Assembly: GCF_029873635.1 (NCBI RefSeq)
Contig: NC_080425.1
Span: forward strand, 45,547,678-45,611,677
Reading direction: 5' to 3'
From: Malania oleifera
Lineage: Eukaryota; Streptophyta; Magnoliopsida; Santalales; Ximeniaceae
DNA: 64,000 nt
Part shown: positions 20,208 to 31,011 of the stretch, one piece after another
Layout of the letters: each line of letters opens with the position of its first letter
Numbering within the stretch: the stretch's first letter is position 1
The notes under the pieces: generated by a model
Seen by the model: only the letters and a program-made list of their open reading frames with translations
The model's database searches: none
What the model was told of the DNA's origin: nothing
Position numbers and translations under genes: made by a program

Positions 20208-23102
20208 ATGGTTTAAGTCTGACGAGAAAAATCCTGCTCTGACCAAACCCCCAAGCTCAAAAGGTACAGTTAATGGGCCTCAACGCTTATTAGTTTCTGT
20301 GACATGGGGTTTCCTTAATTTTCCTGCGAATCAATTGTAGTTGTCAGAATATTGTAATTTCTAACATGGTTTTTCCTTGGGGTTCAGGAATTGGTAGGAG
20401 AATGTTTGGTTCAGAAGTTAGTCAGAATATTGTAGCTGCAGGAGCACCTCCTCTTGTGGTTAACAAAAGAGGGTTACCAGAGTATGTATTCTTGATCTGT
20501 TAATCATGCTTTTGCCTGAAGTTTCACGACCACTAACATTAATTTAATCTTCTTGATTAGGTTGCTCAGAAAGATCTGCAAAGAAAACATGCCTGATCAT
20601 CAAGTGCATCGACCAATCTCAAGGTTGGAATATGTGGGCCCATTATAGTTTGATCAATTCTTCATCTGTTCTGCTGAAAATTTTCTGTTAAAATTTGATA
20701 TTTATTCTAGTTCTGATACATGGCTGCTTGTTTGATTTTATTAGGAGTTTTATTGCACAAATGGGCAGTACGCAGCATCAATTCTCTGTGGTACTATTCT
20801 CTCTCTCTCCCCCTCTATGCCTCTCTCTCAAGCTTGTAGAATTGATATATATTGTTTTCTTGGCATTAACCATGATAGGAATCCAAGAGAATAAACACAT
20901 CAGTTCAAGATTCAATTAGAGTAGAAGACTGTAATTTGATCATATGTGCAGATGAAAAAAATGATGCCAAAGACCAACCTGAACCAATGTTCTTGGAGCA
21001 AACAGATCAAATAGTCAAGCATGAAATGGGTCAGATGGTACGTATATTTATCTCCTTAAAACAATTATTACAGAATATTTACTATTATTAATTGAAGTGG
21101 TTGATTTATTTATTGATGCAGTACCTCTTTTAATTTAAATGGTAGGAGGAGGTCAAAATGAAGGATCTATGTGAAGATCCTGTCATGGATATAGACACCT
21201 GTGATGTAAAAAACCCACTTGAAATTGTTGACTACGTTGAAGATATCTATGCCTATTACAAGAAGATGGAGGTAACTTCACCTCTCTCGACTTCCATATG
21301 GTACCTATCTCTTCAAAAGACTTCTTAATACAAAATAGGAATTCATGGGCATGGGTTATGATTTTCATATAATTTATTGGATTTCGAAGATTTCATTTGA
21401 TTTTCTAGTTGTTGTTTAAAACAGTGGCCTAGAGCAACTTACAAATGCAAAGATTTGATCCGTTTACTGCTCATCACAAAATAAAAAATAATCAAAATAT
21501 ATTAAATGACTATAGTGATGACTTGTTTTGAATTTCTTTAAACTTTTGACTTGTCTTCCCATTAAAAAGAGAGGGGGAAAAAAAAGCTGATCAAACTCGT
21601 TCAATGGGTGAGAAAGTGCAGTTTAATGATCATTTTTCTTTTCCAGTTTGCTGACTGGACAAATCTTCTTCATACAGTGTTCAGGCTATGTCCCGCCAGA
21701 CTACATGGCACAACAATTTGACATTAATGGGAAAATGAGAGATATACTAATTGACTGGCTTATCGAGGTAATTCATGTTGTTTTGAAAAAATTGGCATTG
21801 AAATTCGCTTTGATTCTCATCAATTCTCAAAAACATCTATTCAAATCAACAGGTACACAATGATTTTGAACTCAGGGAGGAAACATTATTTCTTACTGTA
21901 AATCTCGTTGACAGATTTTTAGCCCAGCAAAGAGTGGACAGAGAGAAGCTTCAGTTGGTGGGTCTGACTGCGATGCTGCTGGCATGCAAATATGAAAATT
22001 TTCGTGGAGTACTTATTGAGAATTTAATTTTTATATCAGGCAGTGCTTGTGCCAGGAAGGAACTTCTAGATATGGTATAGTATTTTCTTTTCGATGTAAT
22101 ACAATGGAGCCAACTCTCCATTTTCAGTACTCATGATCTCATGAATCAATGTAAATGATCTTGCAGGAAAGATTGATGCTCAAGACTTTGCAATTTAACT
22201 TGTCTTGTCCAACCCCATATGTTTTCATGAGAAGGTTCCTAAAGGCTGCTCAATCTGACAAGAAGGTTAGTGGTATTTCATGCCTCAGCTTTTAGTAGCA
22301 TAGCATACAGTTTTAATTTAGGGTTTAGGGTTTAGCATGATCTTATTCTAATTGTGATGATTACCTTGAATCAGCTAGAAATATTGTCATTCTTCTTGAT
22401 TGATCTTTGCCTTGTGGAGTACGAGATGCTCAAGTTCCCACCATCTCTGTTAGCTGCTTCTGCAATCTATACTGCCCAATGTACCCTTCATGGGTTTAAG
22501 CAATGGGATAAGAAGTGCCAGTGGTATACTGGCTATTCAGAAGATGAACTCCTGTGAGTCTGACACATCATCGTTTCTGCTTTTTAATTTAGATTTACTT
22601 TCTGTTTTTTGTCTCTGAATCATGGACATGAACACTTTCTTCTTTTAATCCAAATATGGTCCTTCAAAAAAATAGAATTCAAATGAATTTGCATTCAATG
22701 TTGATAAATATTGTAATTTGATCGATTCAAGTTACAAGTTCCCTTAATTTGGATAATATATCTTTTTTAAAATATAAAAAGCTCACAAAAATTGGTAATA
22801 TTACAAGCATATATCCTCGTTGAAGTCTCTTAGCTCAAAATACGGATTTTTTTAGGTGTGCAAAGTGTGGCTCAAAATGCTGTCAATTAATAAACAGAAG
22901 AAGAACTCATTAAGTCTAATAGTTATTTCTTGTTTGCTTGTTTGTTTCTCGCAGTGAATGCTCAGTACTAATAGTTACTTTCCACCAGAAAGCAGGAACT
23001 GGGAAACTAATTGGGCTTCAGAGGAAATACTCTGCATCTAGGTTTGGCTTTACTGCAAAATATGAACCTGCAAAGTTTTTATTAGAGGGCATCCAAGTAT
23101 AG
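20208..23102 (+). CDS. CYCB2: B2-type mitotic cyclin, frameshifted at codon 3
   Basis: G2/mitotic cyclin, regulatory partner of a cyclin-dependent kinase. Eleven exons with GT-AG introns: 20208-20263, 20388-20481, 20561-20623, 20745-20790, 20879-21037, 21146-21271, 21678-21767, 21853-22074, 22167-22265, 22375-22553, 22955-23102. They total 1282 bases, 426 codons plus stop and one extra base, the usual CYCB2 length. The extra base is a T in 20212-20214: ATGGTTTAAG reads Met-Val-stop, where removal of one T would read MVKSDEKNP. Cyclin box hallmarks are [13 protein letters not shown] (about residues 201-213), [10 protein letters not shown] and LACKYEN (255-260); the C-terminal cyclin fold has [22 protein letters not shown]-type [16 protein letters not shown] and [17 protein letters not shown]. 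The destruction box is degenerate ([11 protein letters not shown]). An in-frame internal ATG at 20402 would give 403 residues. It may be a functional gene with an assembly error, an N-truncated protein, or a recent pseudogene. Confidence 0.88.
22317..22335 (+). repeat. short telomere-like repeat in intron 9
   Basis: TTTAGGGTTTAGGGTTTAG, two and a half plant telomere units, lies 40 bp before the exon 10 acceptor of the cyclin gene. Such telo-box-like sequences are common in plant genes; no function is implied by sequence alone. Confidence 0.7.
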
Positions 23103-23833
23103 CAAGGGAATGTGTACAAACTTTACATGAACAAGGTTCATCTGGGCTTCGGTGGGAATGGGGGCCTGTGATGCACCTGCGAGGGTTTTGTAGCTTCTTA
23201 GGTTGTTACGATGATAATAACCATGGTTATTTTCACTTTCAAGACACTTTTTTTGAAGATCTATAGTACAAATTAATTTCTGAAGTATGTCTCTTGTACA
23301 AAGCCAGAAGGATGTGCAATATTTGTGTGTGAATTACGTTGGGATGGAGCCCAACTGTGCATGCTGAAAATTGTGGACTGATGCAACGTAGGAATGCTAC
23401 GTTTAGTTCCTAAGAAAATGTGTTATAGGAAGAAGAAACAACTAAATTCTGAAAAACCAGAAGACCAAGCTAGTTACTGCATATTTCCAAGCAAGAAAGT
23501 GTTTCCTCTGTTTCTGAATCAAAAGCCCTCTAAATTAGGCAGTTTGCACCATGAAACGTCCTGCAATTAAGCCAAAATTCACTAAAATTGGAATGTCTCT
23601 CCCTCTCCATCTCTCGTCCGAATCGTCATGGTGTATTTATTTATTTTCATATAATGGAATGTGAAGACATTTTTTTTTTCCTCTTAGAGCATCAATGGGA
23701 TGACCAGTTGGTCTCTTAAAGCCTCGACCTCTCACAGTCTCTCCTCTTAAATTGGTAATTGTTGCTAAAGACACGATAATTTTGAATGGAAAGTTTTTCT
23801 CACTAAAAACATGAAAAGAAATTGTATTATATT
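23103..23833 (+). other. 3' flank of the cyclin gene
   Basis: About 730 bp after the stop codon. The first 250 bp probably include the 3' untranslated region (AT-rich, with GTACAAATTAATTTCTG near 23268), but no clear polyadenylation signal can be singled out. No coding frame or repeat is recognised in the rest. It ends at a copia solo LTR. Confidence 0.4.
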
Positions 23834-23928
23834 TGTTGGTCCTAGAGTCGAGTTTAGAGTGGGGTGAATAGACTCTTTTGCATATTTTCACTTTTCTCTA
23901 CAAAATATAAAATATTGACAAGATGCAA

Positions 23929-23975
<47 letters not shown>

Positions 23976-25290
23976 TAAACCATGCACAAGAAATAAATTA
24001 AAGAGTAGGGAAGAAAAACCCAACAAACAATATGAACGTGGTTTAGCCCCTGGCCTACGTCAACGTCTTGATTCAAGAATTCTCAATCCATTATGACAAT
24101 CTCCTTCATCGGCGGAAAAGCTTTTAGACCACAAGGGAACAAATCCCTTAACGCTCACCTAGAGCCTTTATAAAGGAATAAATCCCTTTTGTTTATACAT
24201 GACTTTCACACGGGAACCAAACCCTATTACTCGCACAGAGACTTTACAAGGAAACAAATCCGTTAATACTTGGTTCACAAAGAACCCTTACAAGATGAAA
24301 ATGATTTACAAAAACAATGGTCCTTGAATGAGTTGATATCTAATACATTACAAAACAATTCCTAATCTCTCAAGTAATGAATCACAACAAGATTAGAGAG
24401 TAAGAGAGATATTGAGCACAAAAATGATGAACAAAAATGTAGTGCGCTTGGAAATGATAATCACTTAATGTTAATTACTAAGATCAATCATTAAACAAAT
24501 CTTGGGCCTTGTATTTATATGCAAATTGAAGAACTAGGTATTATATGGCCGTTAGGTTTATACAATAATTAAATACTTTGAAAACTAACTGTTTATAGTC
24601 GTTGGGCTTAGAATCCTAGCGTGAACCGTCGACGGATTCCCTAAACCGTCGACCGTTTCTCCTCAAATTGTAGACGGTTTCATTTAGGCCAAATTCCATT
24701 AAACTCTTTGCCTAAAACTGTCATTACACCTAGCCCAAACCATCAATGGTTTATCATGTTTCTTGATTAACTTGATTTTTAGGTGCTTAACTATGGCTTT
24801 AACCCAACTGGGACCAAGTATGTGAAGATATATAATATTTGGACTATTTAACACTTGTCCCATTTTAAACAAAATTGAGTATAGGATATTTTCATGTAAA
24901 ACTTATTATTTTATCTTTGAAAACTCATGAGTATGAAACTTATGATTTGGTGATATCCTATATACTAGTATGCACATGCAATTACTCAACTTTTACTCAA
25001 TAAATGTGTATGAAACATAAATACAAGAGTTACAACAAATACTGCTTCAAACACACCCCATTACATTTGATTCTTCATCAGCTTTATTGGATGTGCCTGA
25101 GTTCTTCTGAGTGATTATACACTTTGATCTTTCCTACTTGAATGTTCACTCGATCTTTGCATTTAATCCTGTATTTTTATGTCGTATCTGTACTAACTTG
25201 ATATGCAAAGATTAGTTTGACTTAGAATGACTAATAAGTTGTTATCATCAAAACATGACAATTAGAATCATGTAGCCACTCAAGCTAACA
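23834..25290 (-). repeat. solo copia LTR
   Basis: It begins TGTTGGTCCTAGAG and ends AAGCTAACA, flanked by perfect 5-bp duplications ATATT (23829-23833 and 25291-25295). Minus orientation is inferred from similarity in layout to the other copia LTRs: GTGGGGTGAATAGACTC near its left end, then AACGTGGTTTAGCCCC, GCCTACGTC and CTTAACGCTCACC. A small array of ACCGTCGACGGT variants is at about 24626-24765, matching the U3 palindrome arrays of the other copia LTRs. No internal sequence is present. Confidence 0.85.
23931..23971. repeat. AT microsatellite
   Basis: About 20 AT units inside the solo copia LTR. Confidence 0.9.
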
Positions 25291-25957
25291 ATATTATATC
25301 AATTCTTGTAATAAATTATTTTATTTCATCATTATTAAAAAATTCAATATACTAAGAAATTCAATCTTGTTTACAACATTATTGATTTTAATTCACCTAT
25401 TAAATAAGAAAAACGAACAAATATGAATCTAATGAAATTATATTAGTATAATTAGGGAAAAAGACACTCATCTACTGAGATTTCAAAGCCTTGAGATTTC
25501 AAAAATATTAGAAGCATTCTCTGAGATTTGCCAAAACGACAATTATATAAGTTTTTCTCCATAACTAAAAAGAGCTTACATAGTTTAGGGTTCATCCATG
25601 TAGGATTTTTTTAAAAGAAGTAAATAAAGAAATGGAACAAAAAGTTGTAATTCCAAAACATTCCATAGATACACACTTGCTAAAGGCATGCCAAAAAAAA
25701 AAGCTTAATTTAAATGCAAAAAATTTGGCGCTAACCATCAATGTTAAATAGTGAAATTTAAAATATTCATTTAGTTATGAGCTAATAAAATTTCAGCTGC
25801 ACCTCCTCTATTTTCTAAAAACTTCATATTTATTTCAAACATATAATAATCCAAATTCAATTTTATTACAAATTTCATCATTTCATCTGTAAATTCACAA
25901 TATATCGTTTACAAGCACTTAAAAATAAATATTTATAAAACTTAATAAGATGAATAC
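25291..25957. other. AT-rich stretch, nothing recognised
   Basis: About 660 bp of AT-rich sequence between two solo LTRs. I see no coding frame, splice structure, repeat boundary or RNA gene. It is probably original intergenic DNA. Confidence 0.4.
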
Positions 25958-26099
25958 CGTAATGTCCCAGAAAATGATATACTTGGAAATGTAAATAATA
26001 ATAATAATAATAATTATTATTATTATTATTATTATTATTATAGTAAATACATAAATAAATTAATTAATTAAAAAAATAATATAATAAGATATAATATTT

Positions 26100-26155
26100 T
26101 ATATATATATATATATAAGGATATAATAAAGTAATGTATAATATTATATTAATGT

Positions 26156-26220
<65 letters not shown>
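26100..26220. repeat. AT-rich microsatellite cluster
   Basis: Three runs of TA repeats separated by short AT-rich spacers within the solo LTR, together with an ATT/AAT array at 25996-26041. Confidence 0.85.
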
Positions 26221-26221
<1 letters not shown>

Positions 26222-27025
26222 TTATATAGGTTAGTTACCTCCTGAGAAAGTTTGGGAATCAGAATCTGAGAAATAGAGAGGTAATCTGCGCTCAGTCTCT
26301 CGTCTCTCTCATCTCTTTGTTCTCTCCCACTCTCATTTTTTTGGCTAATATTTAGTCGATCGGAAAATCAAAGATACCGTTGGGTTCCTATCTCTGCCAC
26401 TAACATTCCTACTGGAACGGATTTATTGTGGGAGCCATATAGGCACCACTCCTAGGGAAAGGTATACTCCCTTTCTTTTCTTAATTTCTCCTTTAATCTC
26501 CAGCCAAATTGACAATTGGGCACCACTAAGGTATCCAAATCTCAATCGTCATCATTTTGGTTAGAGTGAATTTTCAATTTGAGGGTCCTAAACACCAATT
26601 CAAAGTAAGAGTGAGATTTAGGAAATTAATTAAATTGATTTTTTTTTGGGAATCTAATTATTTATTTGGAGTTTATAAGTTTAGGAAATGTTAAATACTT
26701 ATTGAGAATTTTGTGAGTTTGGGAATATTAAGGAAATTATAATTTTAGGGTTGAATTGATTTTATTGGGGATAATGTGTGATTTCAGGGTTTGAAGTTTT
26801 GATTGCGCCTGGCGTGGGTTGGAATTTTTACCAAACTTCTCAAGTATCACGTAAAGGGATTAAGTTAATTCAGTAATTTTATGGAATTTGAATCAATTTA
26901 ATTGTTATGTTTATTTATATAACTTGATTTGAGAATTCAGAGGTTATTTTCAAAAACCCCAGTTCTGATTGATTCATTTTACAAAATTAGGATATGTAAT
27001 TTTATATAAAATGAACGGAGGACAG

Positions 27026-27030
<5 letters not shown>

Positions 27031-27064
<34 letters not shown>
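27031..27064. repeat. TA microsatellite
   Basis: About 17 TA units within the solo LTR at 25958-28253. Confidence 0.9.
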
Positions 27065-27067
<3 letters not shown>

Positions 27068-28253
27068 GGGCGTTTAAATGTGAAATTATGTGGCAAATGA
27101 TCTGAATGGGTTGGAAATTATAAAATACTGAATTGTTTAAGAAATACTGGAAATGCTTGCGAAAATACTGGAACTATTTATGAAATGCAGGAGTTTGAAA
27201 TAACGGCCAGTGGCTTGGTATTGTTTGATTGGGCAAAGGCCAAGATTATTATTTGACGGCCGAAGACCGAGTTTTAATTGATAGCTATACGTCGGGTTGT
27301 ATTTTGTGGTCGGGGGTGCTCTAAGAACTCTGAGAACTAGTGAATTATAAGCACAGTATCATTGTTAGGGATTTGTTATGTAGTTATGTGCACCCACACT
27401 TGTGCTGAGAGGTATAAGGTGGCCTTGTCCGATTTACCTATGTGAGGTGAACGTACCCTCCTGGGTAAGGGGCAATTGGACCAGTAGCTGGAGTTGGATA
27501 TACTTGCGGAGTATGTTAGCAGAGAGTATAGATGACTATTGTCTGGATAGATCCCCCAGGACATTAGTCCATCCTTCGAGCCGCACAACCCTGACCACGG
27601 GGGTTTATACATGGTGATTAGTCCTAGGGAATTGTCTTATATGCATATTTGTTAATTTATGTGAATATGAATAATTAATAAGATAACTTTGAGGGTTTGC
27701 TGAGAAAGGTGAGTGCCCTAATAGTAGTAATGGTATTAGAGCAGAGGGAAGCTACTTGTATGGGCGGGTAATCTTCCTTATCCTCGGCTAATTGTGTGTG
27801 TGAGTGTAAAATAAGAATGATTTCATAAATGTGTTTATTTACTTAGGGAACTAGTTATTTTATGTACACTAAATGCATGTTGGTCACACAATAACATTAA
27901 CTTAATCTTTCCTTTATTGAGTTGTGTTTCACCCCTACTTTATAAAATATCTTTTTAGGAAATCTTAGAGATCGGGTCTAACAGGCTTGAGGAGCCAGGC
28001 TAGTGGTTTAAATTTATGTAGGTGGTGTGTATAAATAGAGATTTTATTTTTGTATAGTTTTATGAGACGTAATTATGTGAAAATTGAAATATTTGTGTAT
28101 AAAGATTGTTAGAATTCTGGTAATGTAATTTGAGGATTTTTTTATTTATTTCCACTACGTATGTGCGTTTCATATATGATGAATAAGGTAATAGGTACAC
28201 AAACATCACTAAAGTAGCACCCCAGGGCCACGTGGCCGGTCGGGGGTGTTACA

Positions 28254-28554
28254 AATACTCTTTAAAAAAAGTGGTATTTGGTTGATATTACAACAAGTGC
28301 TTTTGCAAAAGTGGTATTGTGCAACCAATTTTTTTTTTTTGAAAAATTTTAAGTGAACTTTAAAAAGTCAAATTGAATTGCTTTTTGCCTATTTATAAAT
28401 AAGCACTATAGAGAGACGATTGTCATTTGTAAATATAGTGAACTTCAGTGGCCAAATTGTAGTTTTAAGTAATCCTCATAGCCTCTCTCTCATAAGACTC
28501 CTCCTTCAGCTGTCTCTCTCCCTCCCTCTCCTTGAACTTTCCCAAGTCCTTTTC
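28254..28554. other. unique spacer before element B
   Basis: Roughly 300 bp of non-repetitive, AT-rich sequence with a CT-rich end (CTCTCTCCCTCCCTCTCC). It holds the left copy of the element B target duplication (TTTTC, 28550-28554). The target sequence continues beyond element B at 49774. No gene is recognised. Confidence 0.5.
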
Positions 28555-30657
28555 TGTTAGCTTTACCATTAACCCAAAAGGGGGGGGGGGTGAATTGGTA
28601 TTTTCAAAACTGATGCCCTAGCTCCCTAAATAACAGTATTACACAACCTTATGGTCAATCTAATGAAGATAAATTAAATTAATTTAAATACACAATGGAA
28701 ATTAAATTGCACAATAAAATTAATTGGGCATGCACTAGAAATTTGTAAATAAGATTTGACACCCAAAAATATTATCGAGGTTCGGAAAATTACCTATTTC
28801 CCCATCTTGGCTAACAAGCACAAGGATTACCACTATAAGGCTCACTTAACGGGTGAAGCGGCACCTAATTAGGTCAATTAGCATAGGGCTGACTTCAACT
28901 TTTACAAACAATCCTTACCGAGTTGGATTACCGCCCCCCCTCAGGCGACGCTTGGAATACAAAAGTATTTTTCACAATGATACTGGTACAATGATTATAC
29001 TTCTCAGTAAAACAGATATGTATCCAATCTAACCAATACACCACTGAATGATATGATGAAGTAAGTTCAATGTGGCCTAAGTGTCTACTCTTAAATATTT
29101 ATGCAAATATTTCAATCAGGGTGTGAGAGTGTAAATGATATGATCTTTGTGTCAAAATAATGATTTTAATCACAATGCCCAAACAAAGATCCTTAGCACA
29201 CTTTAAATATCTAAACAAATATTTTTCTACAAATATAAGCCTCAAGAGATATTCAGATTTAATTTATAAAATGATTTGATCTTTGTGTTCAAGAAGATAA
29301 AATCAATCAAAGGATACTGTTACAAAGATCTTTTTGCACATGCACAAATATCTTAACAAATATTTTTCAAAGTAAATCACACGAGATATTTGAAGATGAT
29401 TTGAAAAATATTTTTGGCAATCAAAAGGCAATGTGAACTCCCTAAGATATTGTAATGAGAATGCAATACTCACAATCTCGAATGAAGTTTTCCTAAGGAA
29501 GGCTTATCAATAAAGTCTCCTAGGAAAAACTTAAAACTTTGTTCCCAAAGAAAATAATCTCAATCAACCAAGCATGGGAGAGCAATAGCCTAACAACAAG
29601 AACACTCAAGCACACACTAACGAAGAGATTTTAGCAATAAGAACTAGCAATAGTGAGTATATGAGGCTTCAAAATGAGTATATAAGAAATTTGAATTTTA
29701 GAGAATTTTGCTAATCAAGATTGCTATTTTTTTATACTAATCTTTTCAAATGAGGGGGTGTATATAGACTACCCCATAATTATAACCGTCCAGGACACAT
29801 AGGGTATTATTAGTATTGTTTTAAAACATTTTAGTACAATTAACCCCATTTAAAAAATTTAATTGCGGTAAAAAAAAATTTCAACCTGAGAGCATCGGTC
29901 AACCGGACTTGAGGGTCGGTTGACCAAGTGATAAAAATTTTGGTCGACCGGGAGAAATTTGAATTGAGAGTTCGGTCGACCAAACTAAGGGTCCCAAAGG
30001 CGATTTTTCCATTTTCGCGTGGTTCGATCGACCTGGTGATTTTGAACTATGAAGTTCGGTTGATCGGGTAGTTGGATTCTCGCACATGGGATTTCGGTCA
30101 ACCAAGGCGTTGCCCGTATAAATCTGGTCAGTTGATTGAGGAGTCAAACGTTGACCTAGTGGGAGTTCGGTCGACCAAGTTATATGAACTTAGCACGGTA
30201 CAGTCGATCGAGCTATGGTCAAACTGTTGACCTCTTGACCGGTTTGGTCGACCAAATATTTTTATTTGTTCCGATTCGGTCGACCGAATATACATTTTTA
30301 ATGCATTTTGATTCCAACTCCCTTATATATTCACCCTATTCATATAAGCATATATGTTTTATGCATGCATGTGAATCCTAGGGTCATTTTAGGTCTTTTT
30401 GAGCTTACCTATCATATCATGCATGTAATGCATTTGATTATTACATACCATTTTTCTCCTATTTACTATTACCGACCCGCATTACATAAAATAAATTTGA
30501 AGTACAACATAAGTATGGTTTTCAGGGTCATCACGTTTTACTTCATGTGCCATAATTTTGATTTGCTAATTATATACCTGCACATATCCTTAGATACCCG
30601 TCAAATACAACAAGTATTTGTCATTATCAAGACTGGGTGTGACCTATAAGGTCAACA
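28555..30657 (-). repeat. left (3') LTR of element B
   Basis: LTR of 2103 bp from TGTTAGCTTTACC to GACCTATAAGGTCAACA. It is collinear with the right LTR at 47666-49768. In its U3 (about 29895-30295) are eleven or so spaced variants of the palindrome GGTCGACC, often followed by GAA or AAA. The sequence next to the element interior on the plus strand is TTCTTTCCCTTTTT (30658-30671), a purine tract on the minus strand and the expected PPT. Confidence 0.9.
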
Positions 30658-30687
30658 TTCTTTCCCTTTTTGATGATGAAAAATACA
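30658..30687 (-). other. polypurine tract of element B
   Basis: The minus strand reads AAAAAGGGAAAGAA directly upstream of the 3' LTR of element B. The next 20 bp end in the left copy (CCATG, 30688-30692) of the target duplication made when element A inserted. Confidence 0.75.
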
Positions 30688-30692
30688 CCATG

Positions 30693-30963
30693 TGTTGACC
30701 TTATAGGTCACATCCGGTTTTGATAATGACAAATACTTGTTGTATTTGATGCATGTTTGAGGATATGTGCAGGTATATAGTTGGCAAGTCAAGATGATGG
30801 TACAAGGAGTAAAAGTTGAAGGCATCCTATTTATGTTGTATTTAAAGTCTTTATTCATTATGGGTTTGTAATAGTAAATAGGTTCTTAGACTGTAATAAT
30901 TATATGCATCACCTGCATGGTATGATAGGTAAGCTCAAACGAAAAATACCTAGAATGACCCTA

Positions 30964-31011
<48 letters not shown>

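Larger units (their letters stand above)
25958..28253 (+). repeat. solo LTR, diverged Ty3 family
   Basis: It is flanked by perfect duplications AATAC (25953-25957 and 28254-28258). The right end is GGGGGTGTTACA. The left end reads CGTAATGTCCCAG, where the expected TG is CG, a single decay mutation. Its length of about 2.3 kb, the TAATG-CCCAG start, the leader-like CTCTCGTCTCTCTC (about 26300), and the segment CCCTGACCACGGGGG near 27590 resemble the Tekay-like LTRs, but it lacks the clustered TCGTCGACGA motif. It is probably a separate subfamily. Confidence 0.82.

Noticed and set aside
21648-21863. Alternative exon 7 start at the CAG of 21646 (CTTTTCCAG)
   Set aside because: Use of this acceptor after exon 6 (phase 0) shifts the frame and loses the YVPPDYM match; the acceptor ending at 21677 keeps the frame.
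27376-27617. Overlapping opposite-strand open frames
   Set aside because: They are inside a solo LTR with well-defined ends and target duplications; no recognisable domain.
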